DNA of 64,000 nt. It comes from CAYWVR01 sp964461715. GTDB lineage: Bacteria > Planctomycetota > Phycisphaerae > FEN-1346. Where the stretch lies: contig CAYWVR010000004.1 in assembly GCA_964461715.1 (NCBI GenBank), positions 62,001 through 126,000 of the forward strand, in the 5' to 3' direction. The notes under the pieces are model-generated. The model did no database searches. It was not told the origin of the DNA and worked only from the letters and a program-made list of their open reading frames with translations. Below, in pieces: positions 33,114-41,479 of the stretch. Positions within the stretch are counted from its first letter, which is position 1. Each line of letters starts with the position of its first letter. A program made the position numbers and the translations under genes.

Positions 33114-34658
33114 GTGGCAGGGCGAAGCGCCGTAGGCATCGTGGTAGACGCCGGCGTCGTCCAGGCCGTCGAGTTGGCGGCCGAGGGCGAGCGCCTGGTC
33201 CTGCGGCGCGCCGTCTGCCACCCCCTCGCCGCCGACACCTTTGAGGACGGCGACCTCGGCGACGCCTCGCGCCTCGCCGATTCGGTCCGCGGGGTCCTTC
33301 GCCAGTGGGGCCTGCCGCGACGCAACAGCGCGCTGGCCCTCGGGTCGAAGCGGACGCTGGCGCGGATCATCGAGATCCCCGCCTCCGGCGACGCCGAGGC
33401 CGAGCAGATCCTCCAGGACCGCATCGCCCGCTACGCCCTGTACGAGGACGCCGACGTCACCTGGCAGGCCGCGCCCCTCGCGACCGAGGCGGAGGACAAG
33501 CACGCCTACCTCGCGAGCTCCGGCGCCGCCGAGGAAGTGGCCGCGGTCCTGCCGGCCCTTCGCCGCGTGGGCGTCTACGTCGGACACCTCGAACCCTACG
33601 CCCTCGCGACGATGCGGGCGCTGGTGGCCTGCGTCGCCGAGAACGATCCGCCGACGGTGCTGGTGAGCCTGCGGAACCGCTCGGCCGATTTTCTCATCGC
33701 CCACGGCCGCCGGCCGCGCCTCATCCGGTCGGTCGGGGTGGGGGCGGCGGACATGGCCCTCGACCCCCAGGCAATCGAGGACCTCATGGTCGAGGTCGGG
33801 CGGAGCGTTGCCTATTGCCGCACCCGCTTCCCGGACGCCCGGCCCCGGCTCTGGCTCTGCGTCCAGGCGAACGAGGGACGCGAGGTGGTGGAGCTGGTCG
33901 AGTCCCGCCTGGCCGAGAGCGCCGGCGAGGCCGACGTCGAGCCGCTCCCCGCCTGGCCCGACCGGGCCCCCGACGCCACCGTCACCGAGGGCGCCGAAAT
34001 CCCCTGGGCCGCCGTCGGCGTGGCCATGGTCGGCCTGGCGCGCGACGAGGACGTCTCGCGGCTGGACCTGGCGCCCTCCTGGTGGAGCGAAATCCAGCGG
34101 GTCCAGCGCGAGCTGATGGCGTTCGCGGCGTCGGTGGCGGTGGCGGTGCTCGTCACGACCGTCGTCACGACGACGCTCCGCCTGACGCTCGGCGACGCCT
34201 CGCACCGGGCCCAGGCCGCCTCCAGCCGCATGGAGGTCAACACCGTCAACGTCAAGACCGCCGCCGAGCTCAAGCGCCAGGCCACCGAGGCCGTGGACCG
34301 GGCCCGGCTCTGGACGGACGTCCGCCGCCACGTCCGTCCCTTCGACTGGGTCGAGGGGTTGGAGACCGTGACCGAGGCGATTCCCGCGGGCGTCCGCGTC
34401 CGCGAGTTCTCGTTCCGCCGGGGCGTCCTCCAGGTCCGCGGCGAGGCCAAGTCGAACGACCTTATCCACCGGTTCGTCCAGGCGCTGGCGGGCCTGGCGG
34501 TGCTGGAGGAGGCAAACATCGAGCGGTTGGTGCGAGGCGGGCGGCCGGGGGCGGGCCTCGGCGAGACGCGCCTCCCCGCCTACACCATCACCTGCCGCTT
34601 CCGCGAGACGAGGCCCGACCCGGCCCCCGCGCCGGACGCCAAGGGAGCGACCCCGTGA
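33114..34658 (+). CDS. gspL: GspL-like (PilM-PilN type) assembly protein
   Basis: A 514-residue inner-membrane protein starting at GTG 33114 after GGGAGAGG. The N-terminal 310 residues have the actin-like fold of PilM/GspL (VGIVVDAGVVQAVELA). One membrane helix (about 338-358, FAASVAVAVLVTTVVTTTLRL) leads to a coiled coil and a ferredoxin-like domain as in PilN (GVRVREFSFRRGVLQVRGEA). One chain thus does what PilM plus PilN do in pilus systems, which is the GspL arrangement. It connects the ATPase to the periplasmic parts. Confidence 0.8.
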   Translation: MAGRSAVGIVVDAGVVQAVELAAEGERLVLRRAVCHPLAADTFEDGDLGDASRLADSVRGVLRQWGLPRRNSALALGSKRTLARIIEIPASGDAEAEQILQDRIARYALYEDADVTWQAAPLATEAEDKHAYLASSGAAEEVAAVLPALRRVGVYVGHLEPYALATMRALVACVAENDPPTVLVSLRNRSADFLIAHGRRPRLIRSVGVGAADMALDPQAIEDLMVEVGRSVAYCRTRFPDARPRLWLCVQANEGREVVELVESRLAESAGEADVEPLPAWPDRAPDATVTEGAEIPWAAVGVAMVGLARDEDVSRLDLAPSWWSEIQRVQRELMAFAASVAVAVLVTTVVTTTLRLTLGDASHRAQAASSRMEVNTVNVKTAAELKRQATEAVDRARLWTDVRRHVRPFDWVEGLETVTEAIPAGVRVREFSFRRGVLQVRGEAKSNDLIHRFVQALAGLAVLEEANIERLVRGGRPGAGLGETRLPAYTITCRFRETRPDPAPAPDAKGATP

Positions 34659-35242
34659 AGATGCTCGAATATCTCGTCCGGCGGTCCCCGCGCGAACGGT
34701 GGACCTGGGGCATCGCGGCCCTGGCCGTCGTGGCGCTGGCCTGCTACATGGCGGGCGTGGCCCCGCCCCTGGAGAGCCTCGAAGGAATCGAGGAGGACCT
34801 CGCCACCACCGAGACCGGCCTCGAACTCCAGCAGCGGCAGCTGCAAATCCTCAAGGCCGAGACGACGGCCTGCGAAAAGGTCCTCGCCGACCTCAAGGAC
34901 GTGCCGTGTCCGTGGGTGCCCGCGGCCGAGGCCGACGCCCACCTCCAGCGATGGCAGCGGGAGGCCGCCGAGCTCGGCCTGACGGTCCGCAGCGTCATTC
35001 GCGAGCGGCAGAGCGACCTCCGACTCGGCGGCGAGAAGGCCCCCGTCTCGATCCTCGTCGTTCGCCTCGAGCTCCACGGCCCCTATGCCGCCGTCATGGC
35101 CATGCTTCAGCGGCTCGGCCAGGGGGACGCGGTCACCGGCCTCGAGGAACTCACGCTCAAAGGTCTCGATGAGCCGCCGTACGACGTCGAGCTGGTGGTG
35201 CTCGTGCGGCTGGCCGTTGGGGAAGGGGATAGCCATGCGTAG
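34655..35242 (+). CDS. gspM: GspM/PilO-like inner-membrane protein
   Basis: A 195-residue protein with one membrane helix (about 17-35), a coiled coil (EEDLATTETGLELQQRQLQI) and a C-terminal ferredoxin-like fold of PilO type. GTG 34655 overlaps the preceding stop (GTGA) and has GGGAG upstream; ATG 34661 is an alternative two codons in. Expected to pair with the GspL-like protein. Confidence 0.75.
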   Translation: MKMLEYLVRRSPRERWTWGIAALAVVALACYMAGVAPPLESLEGIEEDLATTETGLELQQRQLQILKAETTACEKVLADLKDVPCPWVPAAEADAHLQRWQREAAELGLTVRSVIRERQSDLRLGGEKAPVSILVVRLELHGPYAAVMAMLQRLGQGDAVTGLEELTLKGLDEPPYDVELVVLVRLAVGEGDSHA

Positions 35243-35864
35243 GGCCCTGATCACCGCCACCGTCCTGGCCGCCGTTGTCACGGCGGGCGCCGCGACGCCC
35301 GACCCGGCCGACCGGGTGCGGCCGGAGGCGGCGGCCCCCGAGGGGTCGCCGCCCGACGGAAAGACGCCCGACGAGGCGCCGCTCGAGGAACGCTTCTGGC
35401 TCGACAAGCTCAACCCCTTCGCGCCCCTCGTCAAGCCCGAGCCGGCGAAGCCGGCCGAACCCGACGCGCCCGTCGAGCCGGAGCCCGCCGAGCCGCTCCA
35501 GGCCTTCGAGCCGGAGCCGGAGCCCGCCGAGCCCCGCGAGCTGAAGCTCAACGGAATCCTCTACAGCCCGGAGCAGCCGCTGGCGGTCGTCAACGACTCG
35601 CTCGCAAGGCCGGGCGACGTGGTCACCGGATACCGCATCCTGGCCGTCGAGACGGAGCGGGTGCTGGCGGAAAAGGAGGGCACGCGGTACCTGTTGACGC
35701 CGCTCCAGCCGCTGGCGCGGGCCCTGGTGCCGGTGTCCCCGGCGCCGGCGGGGTCCGCCCCGGGCGAGGACGCCTCGGGCGCCTCCCCCGACGCCGCCGC
35801 GGCCGCCTCCGCCGAGGAGCCCGACGACCTCCTCTTCCTCCCCGACCCAAGGGAACCGTCATGA
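35235..35864 (+). CDS. GspC/PilP-like periplasmic protein
   Basis: A 209-residue exported protein with an N-terminal signal (MRRALITATVLAAVVTAGAA), then a Pro-Glu-rich spacer (KPEPAKPAEPDAPVEPEP). A small beta-domain follows (LKLNGILYSPEQPLAVVND, VVTGYRILAVETERV), the homology region that PilP and GspC use to contact the secretin. An Ala-rich tail closes it. Its ATG overlaps the preceding stop by eight bases. The order L-M-C-D fits a link between the inner platform and the secretin. Confidence 0.75.
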   Translation: MRRALITATVLAAVVTAGAATPDPADRVRPEAAAPEGSPPDGKTPDEAPLEERFWLDKLNPFAPLVKPEPAKPAEPDAPVEPEPAEPLQAFEPEPEPAEPRELKLNGILYSPEQPLAVVNDSLARPGDVVTGYRILAVETERVLAEKEGTRYLLTPLQPLARALVPVSPAPAGSAPGEDASGASPDAAAAASAEEPDDLLFLPDPREPS

Positions 35865-37432
35865 GAAGCGCGACCCCCATACGCGGCGCCGCCGTGGCCG
35901 CCGCCCTGCTCCTTCTTGCCGGCGTCGCCGGCTGCGCCGGCCGGTTCGCGCCCGGCCGCGCCCGCGACGACGGGCCCGAGGTCCGCATCCACGGCGCCCG
36001 CATCCTCGCGCCGGACCCGGAGCACGCCGTCGAGCCGCCTCCCCTGCCGCCCTTCTACGGCGAGGAGGACCCCGAAGGCCGCCTCGAAGCCGACCTCGGC
36101 CCGGCCGGGCCGCCCGCCGGCGTCGGCGAGGGCGTCATCATCACGCTGGACCTGGTCGATACGCGGGCCGTCGACGCCCTCCGGAGCCTTGCCTACCAGG
36201 GCGAGGTGGACATGGTCGTGGCGGGGGGAGGCGACGTCCGCGTCACGATCCACCTGAAGGACGCTCCGTGGCTGGAGGCCTTCGAGGCGGTCCTCGACGG
36301 GGCCCACCTGGTGGCCCAGTGGGAGGGGCGGCGGGTGCGGGTCCTGACGGCCGAGCAGATGGCCGCCGAGCGGGCCGTCGACGAGAACCTCGAGCGCATC
36401 ACGCCCTCGGCCGCCGTCATCCGCCTCCAGAACATGCTCGCCAAGGACGCCGCGTCCGCCCTCGCCCCCGTCCTCTCGGCCACGGCCCGCGTGGGCGTCG
36501 ACGAGGAGACGAACACGCTCCTCGTCTCCGACACGCCCCGCCGCTTGAGCCTGCTGCGCCGGGCCGCCGAACGTCTCGACCGCCTGCCGCCCCAGGTCAT
36601 GATCGAGGCCATCATCGTCGACGTCGCCCTCGAGGACGACCTCGCCTACGGATTCGACTGGACCGCCATCAAGCAGGGCGGCGACACGATGACCCTCGGC
36701 CAGGCCCTGTCCACCGCCGCCGGCACCAACCCCGCCACCAACCCCGGCGGGTTCGTCACCTTCGTGCTGGGCGGCAGCGACTTCACGATCACGGGCCTCC
36801 TGGATTTCCTCCAGAGCCACGACAACACGCAGGTCCTCGCGAACCCGAAAGTCCTGGCGATCAACAACCGGACGGCCTCCATCGAGATCATCGATGAGGT
36901 CCCGTTCCAGCAACTGACGCAGACCTCGGGCGGCGGGCAGATCGGCACCACGGAGTTCAAGGAAGTGGGCGTCAAGCTCCTGGTCACGCCGCGCATCGCC
37001 GCCGACGGGAGCGTCCACATGGAGCTGAACGCCGAGCAGTCGAACCAGACCGGGGCCGTCGGGGCCCAGGGCGTGCCCGTCATCAACACCCGTCGGTCCT
37101 CGACGACGCTGACCGTCCGCGACGGCCAAACGTTCGTCCTGGGGGGCCTGCGGCGCGTCCGCACGGCCGTCACCGAGGACAAGGTCCCCTTCTTCGGCGA
37201 TATCCCCGGCCTCGGGGCCCTCTTCCGCCGCAACGTCAGCGTCGAGGTCGAGACCGAGCTCGTCATCTTCATCCGGCCGCGCATCGTCCGGCCCGGCGCG
37301 ACGCTCACGCGCCGCGAGGCGACCCTGGCCGGGGCCATCGACCACCCCGACCGCCGGCCCCAAATCCTCCGCAGCGCCCCCCTCCGATGCGACGTCGAGG
37401 GCCAGGACGAGGACCGCAGGACCGTTCCCTGA
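35861..37432 (+). CDS. gspD: Secretin GspD/PilQ (lipoprotein)
   Basis: Outer-membrane channel of the system, 523 residues. The signal ends in a lipobox (LAGVAGC), so it may pilot itself as a lipoprotein. A single STN/N0-like domain (about 85-165) and one N1-like domain (about 185-245) come before the secretin core, fewer than the N0-N3 of classical GspD and closer to PilQ. The core shows MIEAIIVDVALEDDLAYGF, VLANPKVLAINNRTASIEI, FKEVGVKLLVTPRI and the closing FFGDIPGLGALFRR. The ATG overlaps the preceding stop (ATGA). Last gene of the operon; prepilin peptidase is not nearby. Confidence 0.92.
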   Translation: MRSATPIRGAAVAAALLLLAGVAGCAGRFAPGRARDDGPEVRIHGARILAPDPEHAVEPPPLPPFYGEEDPEGRLEADLGPAGPPAGVGEGVIITLDLVDTRAVDALRSLAYQGEVDMVVAGGGDVRVTIHLKDAPWLEAFEAVLDGAHLVAQWEGRRVRVLTAEQMAAERAVDENLERITPSAAVIRLQNMLAKDAASALAPVLSATARVGVDEETNTLLVSDTPRRLSLLRRAAERLDRLPPQVMIEAIIVDVALEDDLAYGFDWTAIKQGGDTMTLGQALSTAAGTNPATNPGGFVTFVLGGSDFTITGLLDFLQSHDNTQVLANPKVLAINNRTASIEIIDEVPFQQLTQTSGGGQIGTTEFKEVGVKLLVTPRIAADGSVHMELNAEQSNQTGAVGAQGVPVINTRRSSTTLTVRDGQTFVLGGLRRVRTAVTEDKVPFFGDIPGLGALFRRNVSVEVETELVIFIRPRIVRPGATLTRREATLAGAIDHPDRRPQILRSAPLRCDVEGQDEDRRTVP

Positions 37433-37466
37433 AGGGCACGGCAACGCCGAAAGCCGAACCGCGGGT

Positions 37467-37503
37467 GACGAATGCCGGCGTGTCGCGGCCTTCGTTATTC
37501 GTC
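37467..37503. terminator. Inverted repeat between convergent genes (weak terminator candidate)
   Basis: Arms GACGAAT (37467-37473) and ATTCGTC (37497-37503) enclose a GC-rich inner segment and overlap the last codons of the HD-GYP gene. It could end both converging transcripts; there is no T-tract. Confidence 0.3.
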
Positions 37504-38694
37504 GCTTCTGTTGGGAGTCGGCTTCGTCGTTCCGATTTCGGGTATCCGTCCGATCGTCCCGAGAAACGCGTCGACCACGTCCGGGTCGAAGTGCTTCCCG
37601 CGCTGCCGCGCGATCAGCTCGACGGCCAGCTCCGCCGGGTACGCCGCCTTGTAGCACCGCGCGTGGGTGAGAGCGTCGTATACGTCCGCCACGGCGGCGA
37701 TGCGGGCCGCAAGGGGAATCTTCGTAGCCGCCAGACCGTGCGGGTATCCGCGCCCGTCCCATCGCTCGTGGTGCCAGAGGGCGATGTCGCGGGCCATGGC
37801 CATTAACTCGTTCTGCGGGTCGCCGAGGATATCCGCCCCGATCAGCGTGTGCCGCTCCATCACCGCCCGCTCCTCCGCCGCCAGCGGGCCGGGCTTGTGC
37901 AGCACGGCGTCGGGCACGCCGATCTTGCCGATGTCGTGCATCGGGCTCGCGCACCGGATCATCTCCACCTGCTGCGCCTCCGGGGCCATCGCTTGGGCCA
38001 CGCGGGCGCTGGTGGCGCTGATGCGGCGAAGGTGCTCGGCGGTCTCGTTGTCGCGGACTTCGGCGGCGATCGACAGCCGCACGACCGTGTCGAGGTGGGC
38101 CCGGTGGAGCTGGTCCTGCAGCAGGATCGTTTCGAGGACCATCGACGCCATCGCCGCGAGCGAGCGGATCGGCCCCGAGTCGGCGTCCGGAAACGAGCCG
38201 ACCCGCCCGTCCTCCTCGACGCGGTTCAGGAGCTGCAGGACCCCGATCGTCGACCCAACCGGGGCCCGAAGCGGCAGGGCCAGGACGCTCTGCGTCCGGT
38301 ACCCCGACGCCTCGTCGTACGTCCGATTCAACGTGAAGGGGGCCGAGGGATCGAGCGTCTCGGCATCCGACAGGTTGACGGCCCGGCCCGTCGAGGCGAC
38401 GAACCCCGCGAGCGAATCGTGCGTCACGGGCATCTCGCTGTCGAGATAGAACGCCGCCATCTCCGGCGTGTCGAGGCGGTCGTTCTGGGCGACGACGAAC
38501 CGCAGCGTGCCCTCGCGCACCAGGTACAGGCTCCCCGCCTCGGCCCGCGCCAGACGCCGGGCCTCCGAGAGGATTTTCTCGAGCATCCGCCGCCGGTCGC
38601 CGGAGGCCGCCAGCGCGACGCCCGCGTCCATCAGGTTCCGCACGAGGTCCGCGCCCTCGCCGGACGGCCCGGCCGCATCGGGTGACGTGGTCAT
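37495..38694 (-). CDS. GAF-domain HD-GYP phosphodiesterase
   Basis: A 399-residue cytoplasmic protein. The N-terminal GAF domain (about 15-185, GSLYLVREGTLRFVVAQND) senses a small molecule. The HD-GYP domain (about 195-380) is intact, with ASPMHDIGKIGVPD, HTLIGADIL and WHHERWDGRGYPHG. It therefore likely degrades cyclic di-GMP. I start at ATG 38694, seven bases after GGGGAG; a GTG two codons earlier is possible. The gene converges on the secretion operon with 62 bases between stops. With the kinase/HD-GYP pair on the other side, it frames the operon. Confidence 0.88.
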   Translation of the reverse strand: MTTSPDAAGPSGEGADLVRNLMDAGVALAASGDRRRMLEKILSEARRLARAEAGSLYLVREGTLRFVVAQNDRLDTPEMAAFYLDSEMPVTHDSLAGFVASTGRAVNLSDAETLDPSAPFTLNRTYDEASGYRTQSVLALPLRAPVGSTIGVLQLLNRVEEDGRVGSFPDADSGPIRSLAAMASMVLETILLQDQLHRAHLDTVVRLSIAAEVRDNETAEHLRRISATSARVAQAMAPEAQQVEMIRCASPMHDIGKIGVPDAVLHKPGPLAAEERAVMERHTLIGADILGDPQNELMAMARDIALWHHERWDGRGYPHGLAATKIPLAARIAAVADVYDALTHARCYKAAYPAELAVELIARQRGKHFDPDVVDAFLGTIGRIPEIGTTKPTPNRSDE

Positions 38695-39530
38695 GGGCAC
38701 TCCCCATCCTTCTCGGCGCCGTAAGCCGACCCCTGGCCTTAAAGGCGAGAGGGTGACGGCAACCTCTAGCCTACACGCCGCCGGGCCTCGGTCAAGAGAC
38801 CGGCGAGACGGGCCAGGGCACGGGCGGCGGGGGCGATTGTAAGCACTTGCCCAGCCTCACCTTACGCCCGCCTCGCCCGGCGCGCCTGCATGGCCCCGGC
38901 GCCCCTCCGGCGCGCAGGCGGCACGAAAAACCGCGCGAAATTCCGCCGCCACCCGCGCCCCGTGGCTTCTGCGAAACGGCCCCAGGGGTCCAGGCCGTCT
39001 CCAGCAACCGGACGGTCGGATTGCGCGATACTGGATGCGTATCGTCGCAAAGATCAGGAGCTGCGAGGAAATCATACATGCCGGTGCCACAAGGGTGTAT
39101 AAAGAGCCGGCACACGCGGGCGACGCGGTGTTGAGGCGAATCCGGGACTCTTCTCCTGCGATCCTGTCAAGTAGATAGGAGTGGTTCGATCGCTATCCGG
39201 TGTGGATCGCCGAGGTCGCGAAAGTCCAGCCATGCCCCAAGGCCCGGTTCGTTACCCGCAAAGCGGTGGACGTCGCCTTGGGTCCGGCCTCGCACGCCGT
39301 GGCGCCGGGGCCGCCGGGGAGGTCGAGGCCTTCGAGAGCGCCGGCGCCCTTGGGGCGGGGCGAGTCGCGGGCCCTCGATGGGCCGAGGAGGTGTCCGGAC
39401 CTCGATGCGGCGGTGAAGGTGGAGCAAGGATGGCCATGCGTGCCACGGCGAAGGGCGGGGCCGGGGGTAGCCGAAGCCCGTGAGAAGAGGCGCAGGGTGG
39501 GCGGGATGGAGAAAGGGTCGATGGTGACAA

Positions 39531-39563
39531 GGGGGTCAAAAGGGGGTCAAAAGGGGGTGAAAA
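39531..39563 (+). repeat. Three tandem 11-base repeats
   Basis: GGGGGTCAAAA twice, then GGGGGTGAAAA, head to tail with no spacer; one turn of DNA per copy, so a protein could bind all copies on one face. Confidence 0.8.
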
Positions 39564-39615
39564 GGTGCGAGTTCGCGCCAAGAACGTGCAAAAAGTGTGT
39601 CGCGGAGGGATAAAG

Positions 39616-39634
39616 TGTCGCACGTTTTGCGACA
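39616..39634. repeat. Inverted repeat TGTCGCA-N5-TGCGACA
   Basis: Perfect 7-base arms with a 5-base centre, the form of a dimeric repressor operator. It lies about 130 bases upstream of the mlaE promoter. Confidence 0.6.
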
Positions 39635-39760
39635 GACCGCCGCTTTGGCTTGCCCAAAGCGCCCAGCCTCCCGGGCTTGCCGGGGGAGATGATTGGAGCA
39701 GGGCGCGCCAGGCATATGCGGTCTCAAGTGGATGGCCGGCGCGGCCGGGTCCGACGGCGC

Positions 39761-39789
39761 TTGATATTGACCGCCGGGGCGTTTAGGAT
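39761..39789 (+). promoter_or_regulatory. sigma70-type promoter of the mlaEFD operon
   Basis: TTGATA (39761-39766), 17-base spacer, TAGGAT (39784-39789). The predicted start near 39796 gives a 23-base leader with GGGAGG before GTG 39819. Confidence 0.55.
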
Positions 39790-39818
39790 GGCACGGCCGA
39801 GGGCGGGAGGCACGCATC

Positions 39819-40658
39819 GTGGTCGAAGGGGGCAACGCGGGGCAGGGCGTGGTCGGACGGGTCGGCGGGCTCGGGGCCTGGGCGGTGGCGCAAGTCGTGG
39901 GCCTGGGCCGGTTTGGGCGATTCTGCGGCCAGGTGTTCCGGTGGGTCGTCACGGGGTTCGTCCGGTGGCGTCTCCTCGGGCCGCAACTCGTCCACATCGG
40001 CGTGCGGAGCCTGCCCGTGGTCGTGATCACGGGGGCCTTCGTGGGCATGGTGCTGGCGGTCCAGTCTTACCGGCAATTCGAGGCCGCAGGGCGGGCGGCG
40101 TGGTCGGGCGGAGTCATCAATCTATCGGTGCTCAAGGAACTGGGGCCGGTGCTCGCGGGGGTGATGCTCGCGGGCCGCGTGGGCGGGGCGCTGGCGGCCG
40201 AGCTCGGCACCATGAAGGTGACCGAGCAGATCGACGCCATGCGGGCCATGGGGGCCGATCCGATCAAGCACCTGGTGGTCCCGCGGTTCCTGGCCACGTT
40301 CCTGCTGATTCCGTTTCTGACCATCTACTGCGACTTTGTGGGCATTCTGGGCGGGTTTCTGGTGGCGGCGGGGTACGGGGTCGACCAGCACGAGTACTGG
40401 CGGCAATCGGCCCGATTCATCGAGAACTGGGATATCTTCGAGGGGGTGCTGAAGAGCGTCTTCTTCGGGGCGGCGATCGCCCTGATTTCCTGCTACAAGG
40501 GCTTCCAGAGCCGCCAGGGGGCCGAAGGCGTCGGCCGCGCGGCGACGGAGGCGTTCGTGGCGAGTTTCATCACGATCCTGCTGATGGACCTGGCGATTGT
40601 GACCGTGATGCAATCGCTCTACCGCATGTTGTGGGGGACGGCGACGCTCTTCGGATGA
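39819..40658 (+). CDS. mlaE: Phospholipid-transport ABC permease MlaE
   Basis: A 279-residue permease of the MlaE/YrbE family. It shows GAFVGMVLAVQSYRQF and the signature LKELGPVLAGVMLAGRVGGA, then LGTMKVTEQIDAMRAMG and IPFLTIYCDFVGILGG, with about five membrane helices. It works with MlaF and MlaD, encoded next, to move phospholipids between inner and outer membranes. The GTG start follows GGGAGG by nine bases. The stop overlaps the mlaF start. Confidence 0.93.
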   Translation: MVEGGNAGQGVVGRVGGLGAWAVAQVVGLGRFGRFCGQVFRWVVTGFVRWRLLGPQLVHIGVRSLPVVVITGAFVGMVLAVQSYRQFEAAGRAAWSGGVINLSVLKELGPVLAGVMLAGRVGGALAAELGTMKVTEQIDAMRAMGADPIKHLVVPRFLATFLLIPFLTIYCDFVGILGGFLVAAGYGVDQHEYWRQSARFIENWDIFEGVLKSVFFGAAIALISCYKGFQSRQGAEGVGRAATEAFVASFITILLMDLAIVTVMQSLYRMLWGTATLFG

Positions 40659-41479
40659 ATGCCTCGTGTGATGACAATGCGTCTGGGGCCGACCGCTGCC
40701 GGCGCCCCCTCATCCAGCTCCGCGACGTTTCCAAGCGGTTCGGGGAGACGGTGGTGTTTCGAGGTCTGAGCCTGTGCTTCGAGCGGGGCGAGACGACGGT
40801 CGTCCTGGGCCAGAGCGGGGTGGGCAAGAGCGTGATGCTGAAGCTCATTCTCGCCCTCGTCCGGGTGGATTCGGGGCGGGTCGTGATCGACGGCGAGGAC
40901 ATCACGGACTGGCCCGAACGGCGGCTGGCGGAGGTCCGGACGCGGTTCGGCATGGTGTTCCAGGAATCGGCCCTGTTCGATTATCTGACCGTGTTCGAGA
41001 ACGTGGCCTTCGGCCTCAGGGAGCACCGGGACCTGGCGGAGGAGGAGGTCCGGAAGATCGTCGCCGACAAACTGGCCCTGGTGGACATGGAGGGTACGGA
41101 AGCCCTTTATCCGGAGGAACTTAGCGGCGGGATGCGGAAGCGCGTGGGCCTTGCGCGGGCCATCGCCATGGACCCGGAGGCGGTGCTCTATGACGAGCCG
41201 ACCTCCGGCCTCGACCCCGTCACGGGCGACACGATCAACCGGCTGATCCTGCGGACGCGAGACCGGCTCCATGCCACGAGCATCGTCGTAACTCATGATA
41301 TGGGAAGCGCTTACCGCATCGGCGACCGGCTCATCATGCTGCACGAGGGCGAGGTGATCGCCAACGGGACCCCCGACGCGATCCGAGACTCGGAGGACGT
41401 CCGGGTCCAGCGGTTCATCCGGGGGAACGTGGACCTCGGGGCGCCGGGCGCCGCGCACGAAGGGGGCACGGATGGCTGA
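40655..41479 (+). CDS. mlaF: Phospholipid-transport ABC ATPase MlaF
   Basis: A 274-residue ATPase with Walker A VLGQSGVGKSVMLK, Q-loop GMVFQESALFDYLTV, signature ELSGGMRKRVGLARAIA, Walker B VLYDEPTSGLDPVT and switch VTHDMGSAY. The GQSGVGKS form and ALFDYLTV are typical of MlaF/MkL. ATG 40655 overlaps the mlaE stop (ATGA). The 15-residue N-terminal lead with two cysteines is not conserved. Confidence 0.93.
   Translation: MNASCDDNASGADRCRRPLIQLRDVSKRFGETVVFRGLSLCFERGETTVVLGQSGVGKSVMLKLILALVRVDSGRVVIDGEDITDWPERRLAEVRTRFGMVFQESALFDYLTVFENVAFGLREHRDLAEEEVRKIVADKLALVDMEGTEALYPEELSGGMRKRVGLARAIAMDPEAVLYDEPTSGLDPVTGDTINRLILRTRDRLHATSIVVTHDMGSAYRIGDRLIMLHEGEVIANGTPDAIRDSEDVRVQRFIRGNVDLGAPGAAHEGGTDG

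Larger units (their letters stand above)
38695..39818. other. 1.1 kb region without recognisable genes; repeats and inverted repeats
   Basis: Open frames here have no family signature or ribosome sites and overlap each other, so I call none. Seen features: an inverted repeat TTGCGCGATAC (39021-39031) with GTATCGTCGCAA (39039-39050), one base bulged; three tandem 11-mers GGGGGTCAAAA (39531-39563, last copy GGGGGTGAAAA); a hairpin TGTCGCA-CGTTT-TGCGACA (39616-39634); and the mlaE promoter at 39761-39789. Both inverted repeats share the core TTGCGAC. Confidence 0.55.

Noticed and set aside
38792..39115. Minus-strand frame with several cysteines
   Set aside because: No paired zinc motif spacing, no ribosome site and no family resemblance.
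39000..39230. Possible tRNA around the sequence GGTTCGATCGC
   Set aside because: The T-arm-like bases are not followed by the needed complementary arm, and no acceptor or anticodon stem can be drawn.
39531..39563. Tandem 11-mers as a CRISPR start
   Set aside because: Repeats are too short, have no spacers and no cas gene is nearby.
39167..39786. Several open frames in the gap before mlaE
   Set aside because: They overlap on both strands, lack ribosome sites and show no domain; the DNA is rich in repeats.
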